DNA of 64,000 bases from an uncultured Bacteroidales bacterium (GCA_902762385.1 CACWNQ010000003.1:1-64000), one strand, 5' to 3'; positions 36,010-46,900 are shown, numbered from the stretch's first letter. Program-made: numbers and translations. The notes: generated by a model from the sequence alone, not told the origin.

Positions 36010-36047
36010 AGTGTAAATTGTTTTTACTTTCACATCATAAAAAACCT

Positions 36048-36085
36048 AAAGAGCCCCAACCTTAATCGGTTGAGACTCTTTGTTT
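36048..36085 (+). terminator. miaB terminator
   Basis: AAAGAG and CTCTTT close a stem that continues with CCAACC/GGTTG and a short loop. It is followed by GTTTT on the plus strand, about 75 bases after the miaB stop. Confidence 0.65.
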
Positions 36086-36088
36086 TAG

Positions 36089-36160
36089 TGGCGGGGGCCG
36101 GATTCGAACCAACGACCTCTGGGTTATGAGCCCAACGAGCTACCACTGCTCCACCCCGCG
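36089..36160 (-). tRNA. Initiator tRNA-Met (CAT)
   Basis: A 72-base cloverleaf on the minus strand with anticodon CAT in CTCATAA. The anticodon stem has three G-C pairs (GGG and CCC), the hallmark of initiator tRNA, and the sequence is close to known fMet tRNAs (CGCGGGGTGGAGCAG start, GGTTCGAATCC T-arm). Position 1 is C and faces C72, keeping the unpaired 1-72 feature of initiators. CCA is not encoded. It lies between the miaB and PBP1A terminators. Confidence 0.9.
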
Positions 36161-36245
36161 ATTTGCGAGTGCAAAATTACTACTTTTCTCAATTCTGACA
36201 AAATAAATCATCGAAATGTGATGATTTTTAAACATTATTTAACTA

Positions 36246-36281
36246 TTCAGCCCAATGGAGACATTATTCCATTGGGCTGAA
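36246..36281 (-). terminator. Hairpin downstream of PBP1A
   Basis: A perfect 13-bp inverted repeat (arms TTCAGCCCAATGG and CCATTGGGCTGAA) with a ten-base loop, 27 bases beyond the PBP1A stop on the minus strand. The following sequence is AT-rich rather than a pure T-run. Confidence 0.6.
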
Positions 36282-36307
36282 CTGTCATTTCCTGCAAATG
36301 CAAGACA

Positions 36308-38788
36308 CTAGTCAAACACGCCTTGCATAGCCTCGGCCTGGTGGGGCTCTTCGCGATGAGTAGCAGCCTCACTTGCGCCTCCGTTCGACTCCGACGCCTG
36401 CGACGACGACGCACGGGCTCCCGACCTCGACTGGCCGCCTGAGCCACGATATCCACTACCAATCACTATGTTGGGATCCTCGGTCGACAAACCTTTCTCA
36501 CGATAGCAGAAGTCGTAGTCACTTGGCACCTTAAACGATGCGCTGCTTGTGTAATTATTGTCACCATCGGCAAGCACTCGTTCCATGTACTTACCCCAAA
36601 TGGGAAGAGCCTGACCGGCACCCTGGCCTATACCACCACTATAGAAACGAATGTAACGCTCTTCGCCGCCAACCCATACACCAGTTACCAGCTGTGGGGT
36701 GAAGCCCATGAACCAACCATCGGAATTTCGGTTGGTGGTTCCGGTCTTTCCTCCCATCTCAATGCCGTGAACATAACCACGAACACGCTTACCAGTACCG
36801 TTATTGATAACACTCTCGAGCATCGTGAGCATCTTAAGGTAAGAATCCTCACTGAGAACCTCCTTCTGACGGGGAGTGAACTCTGCAAGAACATTGCCAT
36901 GGCTATCGCAGATGCGAGACACAAAAATTGGGTCGGCACGCATACCATGATTAGCAAATACCGAATAGGCACTCACTTGCTGCTTAACAGACACCTCACA
37001 GGGACCCAAACACAATGGGGCAACTGTGTCGAAGTCGTTGGTTAAGCCATAGTTGTGGAGCATGGTAACCAAGTTAGTTGGCTTCATCAGGTCGATAAGA
37101 CGAGCCGAACAGGTGTTGTTCGATGATGTAAGAGCTTGCTTAAGGGTGAGCATACCACCACCGCCACCACCTCGTGGACTCCAACCATTAATTCTGATAG
37201 TAGCATTCGAGATCTTATCGCAAGGGTTGTAGCCACACTCCATCGCCAGAGAGTAGAGATAAGGCTTCATGGTCGAACCAATCTGACGACGACCCACCGA
37301 AACCATATCATAGGAGAAATGATCGAAGTCGGGACCGCCAACATAAGCCTTCACATAACCTGTGCGAGGATCCATCGACATCATGCCGCAACGCAAGATG
37401 CTCTTGGCATAAAGCAACGAGTCGAGAGGTGTGATGTTGAGCGTGCGCTCGCCATTCTGAAGGTCGAATACGGTCATGGGTTGCTTAGTGTTGAAATCGC
37501 TCATGATTTCCTGCTCGGTCATACCCTTTGCCTTAAGTGCCTGGAAACGGCTAGAACCATAGATGGCGTTCTTAATAAGTCGGTCTTTGAGCGACTGTGG
37601 CAGCTCACTGCGACTGCTGGTGTAAGGATCTTTATTGCCACCCTCGCCAGTGCTGATGCCATGCTCGCGCCAGAAGGCGTTCTGAAGCGAAATAAGGTGC
37701 TCCTTAACGGCCTGTTCGGCATAAGTCTGCATCTTGCTATCGATAGTAGTGTAAATCTTTAGGCCATCGGTGTAGATGTTGTAAGGATGACCGTCGGCCT
37801 TGTGGTTCTTGTTACACCATCCGTAAAGTGGATTATCAACCCATTGAGCCGAGTCATCATAGAATGCGTTCTTGTTCCAAGTGGGATAGTCACTATATTG
37901 AGGACGCTTTGCCATCATCATGCGCTTTACCTCCTCACGCAGATAAGGCGCAAAACCCTCGTTGTGGCTAACCTTGTGATAAGCAAGAACTATCTCGGTC
38001 TGCTTTGCCTTCTCGCAGTCGGCCTGAGTGAGGTAGCCAGCCTCGGCCATCTTCTCAAGCACCAGGTTGCGGCGACTCTTAGCGCGATCGGGATAGCGCA
38101 ATGGATTATAGTAAGATGGGTTCTTGCACATGCCCACTAGCAATGCTGCCTCTTGAAGGTTAAGTTCGCTTGGAGAATCCTTACCAAAATAGACATAGGC
38201 AGCACTCTTGATGCCCACAGCGTTGTTGAGGAAGTCAAACTGGTTGAAGTACATCTGCATTATCTCATTCTTAGTGAAATAACGCTCAAGCTTCATAGCG
38301 ATAACCCACTCAATGGGCTTCTGTAATGCACGTTCAAATATGTTGCTCGATGAAGGTGTGTAAAGCTGCTTGGCAAGCTGCTGAGTAATGGTACTACCAC
38401 CACCTGCCGATGTGCGTCCCATGATAATGCGCTTAACTATTGAGCGACCTATCGCGGTAGCATCAATTCCCGAGTGGTCGAAGTAGCGCTCGTCCTCGGT
38501 GGCTATCAAAGCATCCTTAAGGTAGGGAGAGATTTGGTCAAACTCCACATAGTAGCGGTTGCCCTTGCTCTGGAATATCTTTCCCATCTCAACACCATCG
38601 GCTGTATACATCGACGATGCGAAGTTGTCGGTTGGATTTCGCAACTCTGCAACAGGAGGCATGTAACCAATGATACCATTGTAAATAAGGAAAAAGATTC
38701 CCAGCACACCAATGAAGAACAATGCCAAGCATCGCCACATCCATTTAACAATCTTTCGGTTACGGGCTTCTTTATTATTCTTTGCCAT
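36308..38788 (-). CDS. Penicillin-binding protein 1A, bifunctional
   Basis: An 826-residue class A PBP that polymerises and crosslinks peptidoglycan. One membrane helix lies at about 17-40. The GT51 transglycosylase has ATEDERYFDHSGIDATAIGR (Glu98) and GGGSTITQQLAKQLY. The transpeptidase shows GSTMKP (SxxK Ser), SSNNTCSARL (SxN) and GGKTGTTNRNSDGW (KTGT). The C-terminal tail is low-complexity (SGGQSRSGARASSSQAS). Its start is preceded by a minus-strand TAATTTTG at 38857-38864. Confidence 0.92.
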   Translation of the reverse strand: MAKNNKEARNRKIVKWMWRCLALFFIGVLGIFFLIYNGIIGYMPPVAELRNPTDNFASSMYTADGVEMGKIFQSKGNRYYVEFDQISPYLKDALIATEDERYFDHSGIDATAIGRSIVKRIIMGRTSAGGGSTITQQLAKQLYTPSSSNIFERALQKPIEWVIAMKLERYFTKNEIMQMYFNQFDFLNNAVGIKSAAYVYFGKDSPSELNLQEAALLVGMCKNPSYYNPLRYPDRAKSRRNLVLEKMAEAGYLTQADCEKAKQTEIVLAYHKVSHNEGFAPYLREEVKRMMMAKRPQYSDYPTWNKNAFYDDSAQWVDNPLYGWCNKNHKADGHPYNIYTDGLKIYTTIDSKMQTYAEQAVKEHLISLQNAFWREHGISTGEGGNKDPYTSSRSELPQSLKDRLIKNAIYGSSRFQALKAKGMTEQEIMSDFNTKQPMTVFDLQNGERTLNITPLDSLLYAKSILRCGMMSMDPRTGYVKAYVGGPDFDHFSYDMVSVGRRQIGSTMKPYLYSLAMECGYNPCDKISNATIRINGWSPRGGGGGGMLTLKQALTSSNNTCSARLIDLMKPTNLVTMLHNYGLTNDFDTVAPLCLGPCEVSVKQQVSAYSVFANHGMRADPIFVSRICDSHGNVLAEFTPRQKEVLSEDSYLKMLTMLESVINNGTGKRVRGYVHGIEMGGKTGTTNRNSDGWFMGFTPQLVTGVWVGGEERYIRFYSGGIGQGAGQALPIWGKYMERVLADGDNNYTSSASFKVPSDYDFCYREKGLSTEDPNIVIGSGYRGSGGQSRSGARASSSQASESNGGASEAATHREEPHQAEAMQGVFD

Positions 38789-38856
38789 TACTTTATCTTT
38801 TGAATGTTTAGTCTACTTTTATTTGTTGAAGGCCACTAGCCTAATCTATTAACTTG

Positions 38857-38864
38857 CAAAATTA
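38857..38864 (-). promoter_or_regulatory. -7 element upstream of PBP1A
   Basis: The minus strand reads TAATTTTG, matching TAnnTTTG, 69 bases before the PBP1A ATG. Confidence 0.4.
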
Positions 38865-38952
38865 GTAATTTATTTTGATTTCACCACATTTTTGCCAAAA
38901 TTTATATGGTGAGCAAGCAGAAGAACAAAGCTACCAAATGAAAACATAGCAC

Positions 38953-38987
38953 AAAAAAAGTGAGACCAGAAAATTTTCTGGTCTCAC
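38953..38987 (-). terminator. Fumarase terminator
   Basis: A perfect 28-base palindrome (14-bp arms, 38960-38987) is followed on the minus strand by seven T residues, a textbook intrinsic terminator. It lies 22 bases past the fumarase stop. Confidence 0.85.
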
Positions 38988-39008
38988 CTAATGAATCTGT
39001 TTTGTGCA

Positions 39009-40655
39009 TTATTTGCCCATTGGGCAACGTGGCTTTATTTGCTTGAAAAAGTCGTTACCCTTGTCATCAACTAGGATGAATGCTGGGAAGTCCTCAACTT
39101 CAATTTTCCATATTGCCTCCATTCCCAGCTCAGGATACTCAACGCACTCAATGCTCTTGATATTGTTCTGTGCCAGAATAGCGGCAGGACCACCAATGGA
39201 ACCCAGATAGAAGCCACCATGTTTCTTGCAGGCATCGGTAACAGCCTGCGAACGGTTACCCTTAGCAAGCATAATAAGACTGCCACCGTGGTCTTGGAAC
39301 TCATCCACATATGGGTCCATACGGCCTGCTGTGGTTGGGCCCATCGAGCCACATGCCATGCCGGCAGGAGTCTTGGCGGGTCCAGCATAGTAGATGGGGT
39401 GATCCTTAAGATACTGTGGCATGCCTTCTCCGGCATCGAGGCGAGCCTTAATCTTGGCATGAGCAATATCACGGCCCACGATAATGGTGCCGTTCAAGCT
39501 CAAGCGGGTGCTCACGGGATACTTACTCAATATCTTGCAAACCTCGCTCATAGGTTGGTTAAGGTCAATCTTAACAGCATCACCTTCGCCAGCCTCACGC
39601 AACTCGGCAGGAATCAATTCACCTGGGTTGTCGTCAAGTTTCTCAATCCATATACCATCCTTGTTGATTTTTGCCTTGATATTGCGGTCGGCACTACAGC
39701 TCACACCCAGTCCAATAGGGCAGCTGGCTCCGTGTCGAGGCAAGCGCACCACGCGCACGTCGTGAGCAAGATACTTGCCGCCAAATTGAGCACCAAGCCC
39801 TATGTTTTGAGCCTCTTCGAGCAGTTGCTTCTCAAGCTCGATATCGCGGAATGCGCGACCAGTTTCATCACCAGTAGTGGGCAGCTCATCATAGTAGTGA
39901 GTAGAAGCCAACTTAACTGTGAGAAGGTTCTTCTCGGCACTGGTGCCACCTATCACGATAGCAATGTGGTAAGGAGGACAGGCTGCAGTTCCCAGCGATT
40001 TCATCTTCTCTACAAGGAAGGGGATGAGGGTGCCGGGGTTCTGGATGCGGGCCTTGGTCTCTTGATAAAGATAGGTCTTGTTAGCACTACCACCACCCTT
40101 GGTCACGCATAAGAATTTGTATTCCATGCCCTCGGTGGCCTCGAGGTCGATTTGTGCCGGCAGGTTGCAACGGGTGTTGACTTCGTCAAACATGGTGAGA
40201 GGGGCATTTTGCGAGTAGCGCAGATTTTCCTCGGTGTAGGTCTTGAAAACGCCAAGCGACAGTGCCTCCTCATCGCAGAAGCCGGTCCACACCTGCTGAC
40301 CCTTCTCACCATGGATGATAGCAGTACCGGTATCCTGACACAGTGGCAACTGGCCCTTTACCGACGTCTCAGCATTACGCAGGAAAGTGAGAGCAACATA
40401 CTTGTCGTTCTCGCTAGCCTCAGGGTCTTTAAGGATTTTTGCCACCTGCTCATTGTGAGCACGGCGAAGCATGAACGAAACATCGCGGAAGCAGGCGTTT
40501 GCAAGCTTTGTCAATGCCTCAGGTTCTACTTTCAGGATTGGTTTGCCTTCAAACTCGCCCACACTCACGTGGTCCTTGGTAAGAAGGTAATACTCGGTTT
40601 TGTCGGGTCCCAATTGGAACATGGGAGCATACTTAAACTCAGGAGTGTTAGCCAT
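39009..40655 (-). CDS. Class I fumarate hydratase
   Basis: A 548-residue iron-sulfur fumarase that interconverts fumarate and malate. Motifs include [20 protein letters not shown] (Cys106, a cluster ligand), [48 protein letters not shown] and [20 protein letters not shown]. The length matches FumA/FumB. With the succinate dehydrogenase genes at 47-51 kb it supplies the reductive branch to succinate used by anaerobic Bacteroidales. Promoter at 40694-40701. Confidence 0.92.
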   Translation of the reverse strand: MANTPEFKYAPMFQLGPDKTEYYLLTKDHVSVGEFEGKPILKVEPEALTKLANACFRDVSFMLRRAHNEQVAKILKDPEASENDKYVALTFLRNAETSVKGQLPLCQDTGTAIIHGEKGQQVWTGFCDEEALSLGVFKTYTEENLRYSQNAPLTMFDEVNTRCNLPAQIDLEATEGMEYKFLCVTKGGGSANKTYLYQETKARIQNPGTLIPFLVEKMKSLGTAACPPYHIAIVIGGTSAEKNLLTVKLASTHYYDELPTTGDETGRAFRDIELEKQLLEEAQNIGLGAQFGGKYLAHDVRVVRLPRHGASCPIGLGVSCSADRNIKAKINKDGIWIEKLDDNPGELIPAELREAGEGDAVKIDLNQPMSEVCKILSKYPVSTRLSLNGTIIVGRDIAHAKIKARLDAGEGMPQYLKDHPIYYAGPAKTPAGMACGSMGPTTAGRMDPYVDEFQDHGGSLIMLAKGNRSQAVTDACKKHGGFYLGSIGGPAAILAQNNIKSIECVEYPELGMEAIWKIEVEDFPAFILVDDKGNDFFKQIKPRCPMGK

Positions 40656-40693
40656 AATAAAATTAATGTGATTTAGTTATTGTTGATTTTTTG

Positions 40694-40726
40694 CAAAGTT
40701 ACACATTTTTACCCAACACATCCCAA
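40694..40726 (-). promoter_or_regulatory. Fumarase promoter
   Basis: The minus strand has TAACTTTG at 40694-40701 and a TTTTTG run around 40724 as possible -33 element, giving a leader of about 35 bases. Confidence 0.55.
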
Positions 40727-40767
40727 AAAGCAGCAACATTTTTTGTTCCTTAATGCTGCTCGTCGCT

Positions 40768-41202
40768 TTAATCCACTTTCATAAAAGCGAAATATACTGC
40801 AAAAACAAGCATAATGAACGACACAAAGTGATTCCAATGCAAATGCTCGTTCTTGAAAAACACAGTCACAAACACGGTAAAAACAGTAAGTGTCACTACT
40901 TCTTGAATGACCTTGAGCTGAATAAGAGAGAATGGGCCACCATTCTCGGCAAAGCCTATGCGATTGGCAGGCACCATGAGCAAATATTCAAAAAATGCTA
41001 TTCCCCACGAGAAAAGGATGACCACGATCAGTGGCCAGTTGGTGCTAATGCCCATCTGTTGGAGTTTCAAGTGCCCGTACCAGGCAAAGGTCATCACTAC
41101 GTTGCTCAGCAGCAACAAGCCCAATGTAGCAATTATAGTCCAGTTCATCAGTCGTTTTGAGTTTTGCCACTTCACGTGGCGAATTAGTCGTTCACGATTC
41201 AT
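40768..41202 (-). CDS. DMT family membrane protein (DUF486)
   Basis: A 144-residue, four-helix membrane protein. Hydrophobic spans lie at about 22-41, 57-76, 95-116 and 125-142. The sequence NWPLIVVILFSWGIAFFEYL followed by LMVPANRIG, QLKVIQEV and FVSFIMLVFAVYFAFMK matches DUF486, a half-size relative of drug/metabolite transporters. Substrate unknown. A start at the later Met (MNWT) would shorten the basic N-terminus. Confidence 0.75.
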   Translation of the reverse strand: MNRERLIRHVKWQNSKRLMNWTIIATLGLLLLSNVVMTFAWYGHLKLQQMGISTNWPLIVVILFSWGIAFFEYLLMVPANRIGFAENGGPFSLIQLKVIQEVVTLTVFTVFVTVFFKNEHLHWNHFVSFIMLVFAVYFAFMKVD

Positions 41203-41342
41203 TATAATAAAAATAGTGCTCTAGAAATTGCGGCTGCAAAATTACTACTTTTATTGGTTACAACAATCACAATTCATTCTTTTTTATCGTGTGTCTCGGC
41301 CATTCTAAACTGCACAGGAATGGGCATTTCAAAAATATTGTG

Positions 41343-41350
41343 TAACTTTG
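41343..41350 (+). promoter_or_regulatory. -7 element upstream of the Smr gene
   Basis: TAACTTTG, 71 bases before the Smr-protein ATG. Confidence 0.45.
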
Positions 41351-41421
41351 CAAGCACGATTGGTCTTGCGCCAATTGCAAAACCATCACAGTCAAGAACA
41401 TTCATTTAAGCAAATATTTTC

Positions 41422-42498
41422 ATGGTAAAAGTAAACGATATAGTGCGCTTCCTCAACGATGTGGGAGGCGGAAAAGTGACTCGAGTAGAGGGCAAAATGG
41501 TATATGTAGAGGATGAAGACGGATTTGAACGACCAGCATTGGCTCGTGAGGTAGTCGTCGTTGATACCACCAAGCCTCATCACACCACCTATGAGAAACC
41601 ACTTGTGATAAAGAGCAAACTTGTAGAACCCGATCAACCTGCTCCACAACCCAAACCCGAACCTGTGGAACCAGTATTCGAGACCGAGGAGGGCGAAGTG
41701 CTTAATATAGTGCTGGCCTATGAACCTCGCGAAATCAAGCACCTGAACACAACCACATTCTACTCGATGCTGGTCAACGACAGCAACTACTTCCTATACT
41801 TCGCCTACATGACACGTGGCGATGAGGACCGTGAGTGGATCACTCGCTATCATGACATTGTGGAACCAAATACTCAAGTGCCTCTCGATGAATTTGGCCA
41901 CAACGACCTGAACTCGATGACACATGTGGCAGTGCAATACATCGCATTCAAGCAAGGCAAAGGCTTCGCACTCAAGAATCCAGCCCTTGTGCAGCTAAAG
42001 CTCGACGTTACAAAGTTCTACAAGCTGCACTGCTTCCACGAGAGTGAATATTTCGACTCGCCAGTGTTGCAACTCGACATCACACGAAACGACCTGCCCA
42101 CCAAGCCATTGCGCATAGACAGCAGTGCTCTTGAGAACGCTATGCGCGACAAGCGCCGTATTGACCGTCCCAAGCGACAACCCAAACCCGTTCACAAGAA
42201 GAAAAAAATGGAAATAATCGTTCAGGACCTGCACATTGCCGAGCTTGTCGACAATCTGGCGGGTTTCTCTAATGCCGACATGCTCAACTACCAGCTTGCA
42301 AAGTTCTGTGAGGTCATGAAGGAAAATGAGGACAAACTTGGGCAGAAAATTGTGTTCATTCACGGCAAGGGCGAGGGAGTGCTGCGCAAGGCCATCCTTG
42401 CCGAGCTAAAGCGCAAATGGCCAGCATGTACCGTGCAAGACGCAAGTTTCCAAGAATACGGTTTCGGAGCAACACAAGTCACCATTCACAAACACTAA
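41422..42498 (+). CDS. DUF2027 protein with C-terminal Smr domain
   Basis: A 358-residue protein specific to Bacteroidetes. The N-terminus is the DUF2027 domain (MVKVNDIVRFLNDVGGGKVT, VYVEDEDGFERPALAREVVV). A beta-rich middle (about 90-220) follows, then a basic Pro/Lys linker. The Smr domain occupies the last 85 residues: DLHIAELVDNLAGFSNADML, then IVFIHGKGEGVLRKAILAEL with the HGxGxGxLR nuclease motif. Smr domains nick DNA or act on stalled ribosome mRNA; which applies here is unknown. It converges with the flavin reductase-like gene. Confidence 0.85.
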   Translation: MVKVNDIVRFLNDVGGGKVTRVEGKMVYVEDEDGFERPALAREVVVVDTTKPHHTTYEKPLVIKSKLVEPDQPAPQPKPEPVEPVFETEEGEVLNIVLAYEPREIKHLNTTTFYSMLVNDSNYFLYFAYMTRGDEDREWITRYHDIVEPNTQVPLDEFGHNDLNSMTHVAVQYIAFKQGKGFALKNPALVQLKLDVTKFYKLHCFHESEYFDSPVLQLDITRNDLPTKPLRIDSSALENAMRDKRRIDRPKRQPKPVHKKKKMEIIVQDLHIAELVDNLAGFSNADMLNYQLAKFCEVMKENEDKLGQKIVFIHGKGEGVLRKAILAELKRKWPACTVQDASFQEYGFGATQVTIHKH

Positions 42499-42518
42499 CA
42501 GAAAGTATATATCATACA

Positions 42519-42550
42519 AAAAGAGGGAGTGCCACACATGACACTCCCTC
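42519..42550 (-). terminator. Terminator of the flavin reductase-like gene
   Basis: A 9-bp perfect stem (GAGGGAGTG and CACTCCCTC) with a ten-base loop and TTTTT on the minus strand. It also separates this gene from the convergent Smr gene. Confidence 0.75.
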
Positions 42551-42574
42551 AATGCGTTAATAAAAACTAGATGT

Positions 42575-43159
42575 TTATTTTTTCCAAGCGTTGACCACTT
42601 CACCTATATACATGGTGTGCACACCAGCAGGGAAGTTGGAGTACATCTGCTTAGGCACTTCATCCTTAAAATTCTTTGGGTCGAAAGGTGCGGCATACAT
42701 TGTGCGGCACTCAAGCACCAAATCAGCTTCAACATAATAAGGTGTGCCATTCTCGGTATAAGCAGTATGCAGATTAAGGGCCTTTGCCTTGTCGCCATCA
42801 CGACCACTTTTTGTGCCCATGTATTCAAGAATCTCCTCTTTGCGGTCGGTGAAAGCCATAACGGTGAAATACTGTTCGTTATCCATAAAATGCTTAGTGT
42901 AACGTCTTTCGGCAACATAAACGGTGACTGCCGTTTTGCGCCATAGTGTGCCAATTCCTCCCCAGCCAATGGTCATGGCATTGCTCTGCTTATGGTCGCC
43001 AGCAGCCAACAGCAAAGCATGGCGAAACCAGTTGAAACCATTATCGGTAAAATCTTGCTCAACGGCAATAGCCTTAAACCCATATTCCGTCTGCGCCGAC
43101 ATCGCCAATGGAGCAATCGTCACGAGCACAATAATAATTCTTTGAACAAGTCGTGTCAT
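42575..43159 (-). CDS. Exported flavin reductase-like protein
   Basis: A 194-residue protein with a signal peptide (IIIVLVTIAPLAMSAQ) followed by a flavin reductase-like split barrel: DNGFNWFRHALLLAAGDHKQ, SNAMTIGWGGIGTLWRKTAV, VYVAERRYTKHFMDNEQYFT and VPKQMYSNFPAGVHTMYIGE. The family normally works in the cytoplasm with FMN, so an exported version is unusual. The FMN may be covalently or tightly bound, or the protein may have another role. It ends with a strong terminator. Confidence 0.75.
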   Translation of the reverse strand: MTRLVQRIIIVLVTIAPLAMSAQTEYGFKAIAVEQDFTDNGFNWFRHALLLAAGDHKQSNAMTIGWGGIGTLWRKTAVTVYVAERRYTKHFMDNEQYFTVMAFTDRKEEILEYMGTKSGRDGDKAKALNLHTAYTENGTPYYVEADLVLECRTMYAAPFDPKNFKDEVPKQMYSNFPAGVHTMYIGEVVNAWKK

Positions 43160-43204
43160 GATGTTTTTTTGTTTTGTGCTATTTAAATGCTTTTGAATTA
43201 CATA

Positions 43205-43963
43205 TTATTTAACCACTTGCAGCCAGTTGCTCTGGAAGCGGGTATTGAAGTAATGCTCAGTGAGTTCTTGTGGCAGCTTGTCCCACTCACGCACCCAGCC
43301 CCATGCCCAGGTGCCCATGTCGAGATAGAGCGCCTGACGCGCGCCAAATGCCACCAAGGCATCAACAAACTCGCTTACCAGCATCGCCTCATCGCCTTGA
43401 ACAACCACGACGCTGCCATCGTCCTTGACGCATACAGCACGGTAAATAATACTCGTGCGCTTGAGCAATGCCTCGGGTACACGTTCTACATATCCCCTAC
43501 CGTCCTCAACGATAAGACATTGCTGGAACAAGTAGCCCTTGCCGTCGACAGCCTTCTGTATCGATTGCTCGAGCTTATCATTTGACGCAATCATCACCTT
43601 GTCATCAACGATAAGCATGTGGCCAGTGGCAGTGACATCGTCGTAGCCCTTGATTCGCTCTCCCGCAACCACATGGTCGCCACACACGTCCATCGACGTC
43701 AAGTCGAGGGTGAATGCCGCCGCCACATTCAACATTATAGTGGTGTCATTGATATCGGGAGCACCCTTAAAATCGCTCTGTTTGTGACTCACAAATCGCC
43801 AATGCGCATCCTTGCTCGGTATCATCACCATAAGGCTCTTGCCACCAGCATCCACATGATCCACTTTCATCACATCTTCCAAAGATATGGTATGTGACTT
43901 GGTGCCACAGCCCATGAGAGCAATGGACATGACACCAAGCAATAACCATTTAATGTTAATCAT
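43205..43963 (-). CDS. Lipoprotein, phosphodiester-glycosidase-like
   Basis: A 252-residue lipoprotein (SIALMGC, Cys19). The body resembles the NAGPA/phosphodiester glycosidase fold: RTSIIYRAVCVKDDGSVVVV and AMLVSEFVDALVAFGARQAL, then YLDMGTWAWGWVRE, where true NAGPA proteins have a DGGGS metal motif. That motif is missing here, so activity is uncertain. It lies four bases after the C10 protease gene's stop on the same strand, possibly in one transcript. Confidence 0.55.
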   Translation of the reverse strand: MINIKWLLLGVMSIALMGCGTKSHTISLEDVMKVDHVDAGGKSLMVMIPSKDAHWRFVSHKQSDFKGAPDINDTTIMLNVAAAFTLDLTSMDVCGDHVVAGERIKGYDDVTATGHMLIVDDKVMIASNDKLEQSIQKAVDGKGYLFQQCLIVEDGRGYVERVPEALLKRTSIIYRAVCVKDDGSVVVVQGDEAMLVSEFVDALVAFGARQALYLDMGTWAWGWVREWDKLPQELTEHYFNTRFQSNWLQVVK

Positions 43964-43967
43964 AAAT

Positions 43968-46900
43968 TTATTTCACTATCACTTTGAAGCACTTACCATC
44001 GGCGATTACAATATATACACCGGTGGGCAACTGAGCTGTGGCTTTGTTGCTAACCAATGCGCCGGCAGTGTTGTAGATGGCCACGCTGCTCGCTCCTGCC
44101 ACATTGATTGTTCTACCATTCACGCTCACATTCACAGCATCGTTGACAACATTATTGATTGCTGTGTAGGCTTGAGGAGCCTTGGTAAGATAAACAATGT
44201 AGTTGGTTGGCACGTTTCCATCGGCCATGAGAGCGGGAGTGCCACTGGCCGCAGGAGTGAGCATTACCACACCATGCAGGTTGTAGCATTCGCCCTCGGT
44301 AAGAGAAATAGAACCATCCAGCCATTCAAAAGTGATAGGCACCGCCTGTCCCTTGTCACCATCGCTGCCATCATAAGCATAAATGATAGGTTTGCCATTT
44401 TCGACGAAGAAATATCCAGTGAAGTCAATCACCTGGTCGGGAACTGGAGTGTAAGGCTTGCTCAGGTCAAGCATTTGGACAACACCCTCTTGCGCCACGC
44501 CTGCCTCAGGAAGCTTGGTGAGGGTGATAGAAGGATTGCCGTCGAGCATAAAGTACTTGCCCCACACTGTTCCTGCCTTCAACGCTCCCATATCCTTTAC
44601 AGCATCAAAGTGCTCGCCACACTTCACTTCAATCCACGAGCCGTTGCCGTTGGTGGCAAAGACGCTCTGATTGTGAGAATCGGCAATGGTGAGATTGTCG
44701 GCAATGCGGTAGTCACCGTCGTTTATACCATCTTTAACAAGCTTGTCAAGCAAGGTAGTGGGCCAGGTTCCATTAAGCTCGAATGGAACTTGAGCGCCCC
44801 AAATGACGTTCCTGTCGGGATATTTAGGATCACGCAGGCACATCTTGTAAACAACTCGAGGTGCTCTTTCAAAGTGTGTCTTGATATTCACCGTAGCAGT
44901 TCCTCCTGCTGGAACAGTGACGACATTAGTGTTGCCACTGTACAGAACTTGCTTGCTGTCTTCACTAAGAATCATGAAAGGGATGGGCCCTACATAGTCG
45001 CCGGTGCCTGTGTTGCCAAGCACTGCAGTTCCGCCCACGTTGTCCATTTCCATGTAGTAGCTATTCACCTGCAGTGGAGTGTTGATTGTGAGGTTATAGT
45101 TGCTGCTCTCCTGCACCATCACAGTGATGGTGCCACCACCTATCTTGGCTAAATCCTTATTTAGAACCGCGAGCTCATATTCGCCTGGCTCGGTTGGGGC
45201 AGTGAGGATGCTGTTTACTGTCACCTTGCCACCGGTGGGCACATTAATATTAATGGGGTCATAAATCTTATATTCATCCTCGTTGTTGATGAGGGCGAAG
45301 AAAACATTGTCGTAGTATTCCTTTCCGGCATTGGAGATAGAGGCGCTAACTTTCATTTTGTTGCCAGCCCCCACCACATTGGGAGCAACAAGTTCGGTGA
45401 CGCTCAACTGCCCAGACTCAGTTACAGGCTCCAAGAAATACATCACACCATTCTGCACCTTAACATTGATATATTTAGGTATGTTTGGAATGTTGGCAAG
45501 GTAAGAAAAACCAGTAACTGCTGGATTTGCTAACTTATACATAAACCACAGGCGGTAGTCGCCATCGGCAAGAGAGGCTGGCGTGTGGTAGGTGAAGGAA
45601 CTATTATTAATCCTTGAATAGTTTGATCCAAAAACAAAATTAAGAGTTATGGTGTTATTGCCTGGGAAATAGACTACATTGCCGTTAAGGTCGCTCAACA
45701 TAAAACCAATCGCGATATCGGCACTCAAACCGTAACCATAGCTGTTGAAATGCAGGTATCTATAATGCAAAGGGGCATTCTGACCCAAATTCACGTGATC
45801 AACACCTGACCAGATCCTGTAGCAGGTTCCTTCAATAAATCTTTCAGGTTCAGGCTCGCCCTTATCGGGATAAACATTGGCAATAAACTCTTGAGAAGTG
45901 TTGTAGCCGCCCTCAAAAGAGCCGATGCCTTGGTCGGTTGGGCTGAGTGCTGTGATAAGGAAGTAGCCATCGCTTTTTCCTCCCCAACCCCAATTGAAAT
46001 GGTAATATCCTTCGGCATTTATGCCATCGAGCACAAAGGCGTGGCCGCCACCATTAGGAGTGAAACCGGTATATATAATGGGGCGAGCATTTAGCAGCTC
46101 ATTCATCAATAGGCTGTCCCACTGCGCTGCTGTTTTACTGATGCGGTTGTATTTTCTCATTCCTGAATTGTAGCCAAAATAGAGTCGCATAGCTTCCATC
46201 GCTGCAAACATGGGAGTGTTGCTTGAACTGCCATAGTTCATGTGCGAAGCAATGCCCACATGACTCATGAGAGTTGCCACGGCATTGCCCTCGGCTTCAG
46301 AATAGCCATTGGGCGTATAGTAGTCGAGCATGTTTTCCCAGTCGTAGGTGGTGCTGCCAAAGTCGGCACTCAACGTTTGCTCGCCCTCACCGTTGACGTT
46401 GCACACGTAGGTGAACTCACCAGTTCCCTGCTGTGGCCACTTGTGATAGTACATCACCTGAGCAGTGGCTGTTGCCACACATCCTGTCATAGCACGAGTC
46501 TGTGCTGCACCATAGGTGGGGCACTGGTCGTTGTAGGGGGAGTTCTGATTCCACTTGCAGGTGAGCAATGGAGTGATCATCACGTTGGACTGCGAGCGTG
46601 GAGCCACATAGGCGCTCTCGGGATGCGAGCGCAGATACTGCATCTGCTCGGCGTAGCACTCGAGCCAGTAGCGCATGCCGTCGGGGATATCGTTGGCGTC
46701 GAACGAACCACTATCGCTATAGCCCAACACAGGAGCAGCCTTATCGTCACCCGAGACGATAATGAATCCGTCATCCTTGCCGTTGTTAAACACATAGTAG
46801 TCAACCTTCTTGTCGGCACTCTTGCCAGTCATCGAAAGCGACAACTGAGGGGGTTGTGTACTTACACCTAAAAGATTGTGCGCTGCTTTGGTTCGCAAGT

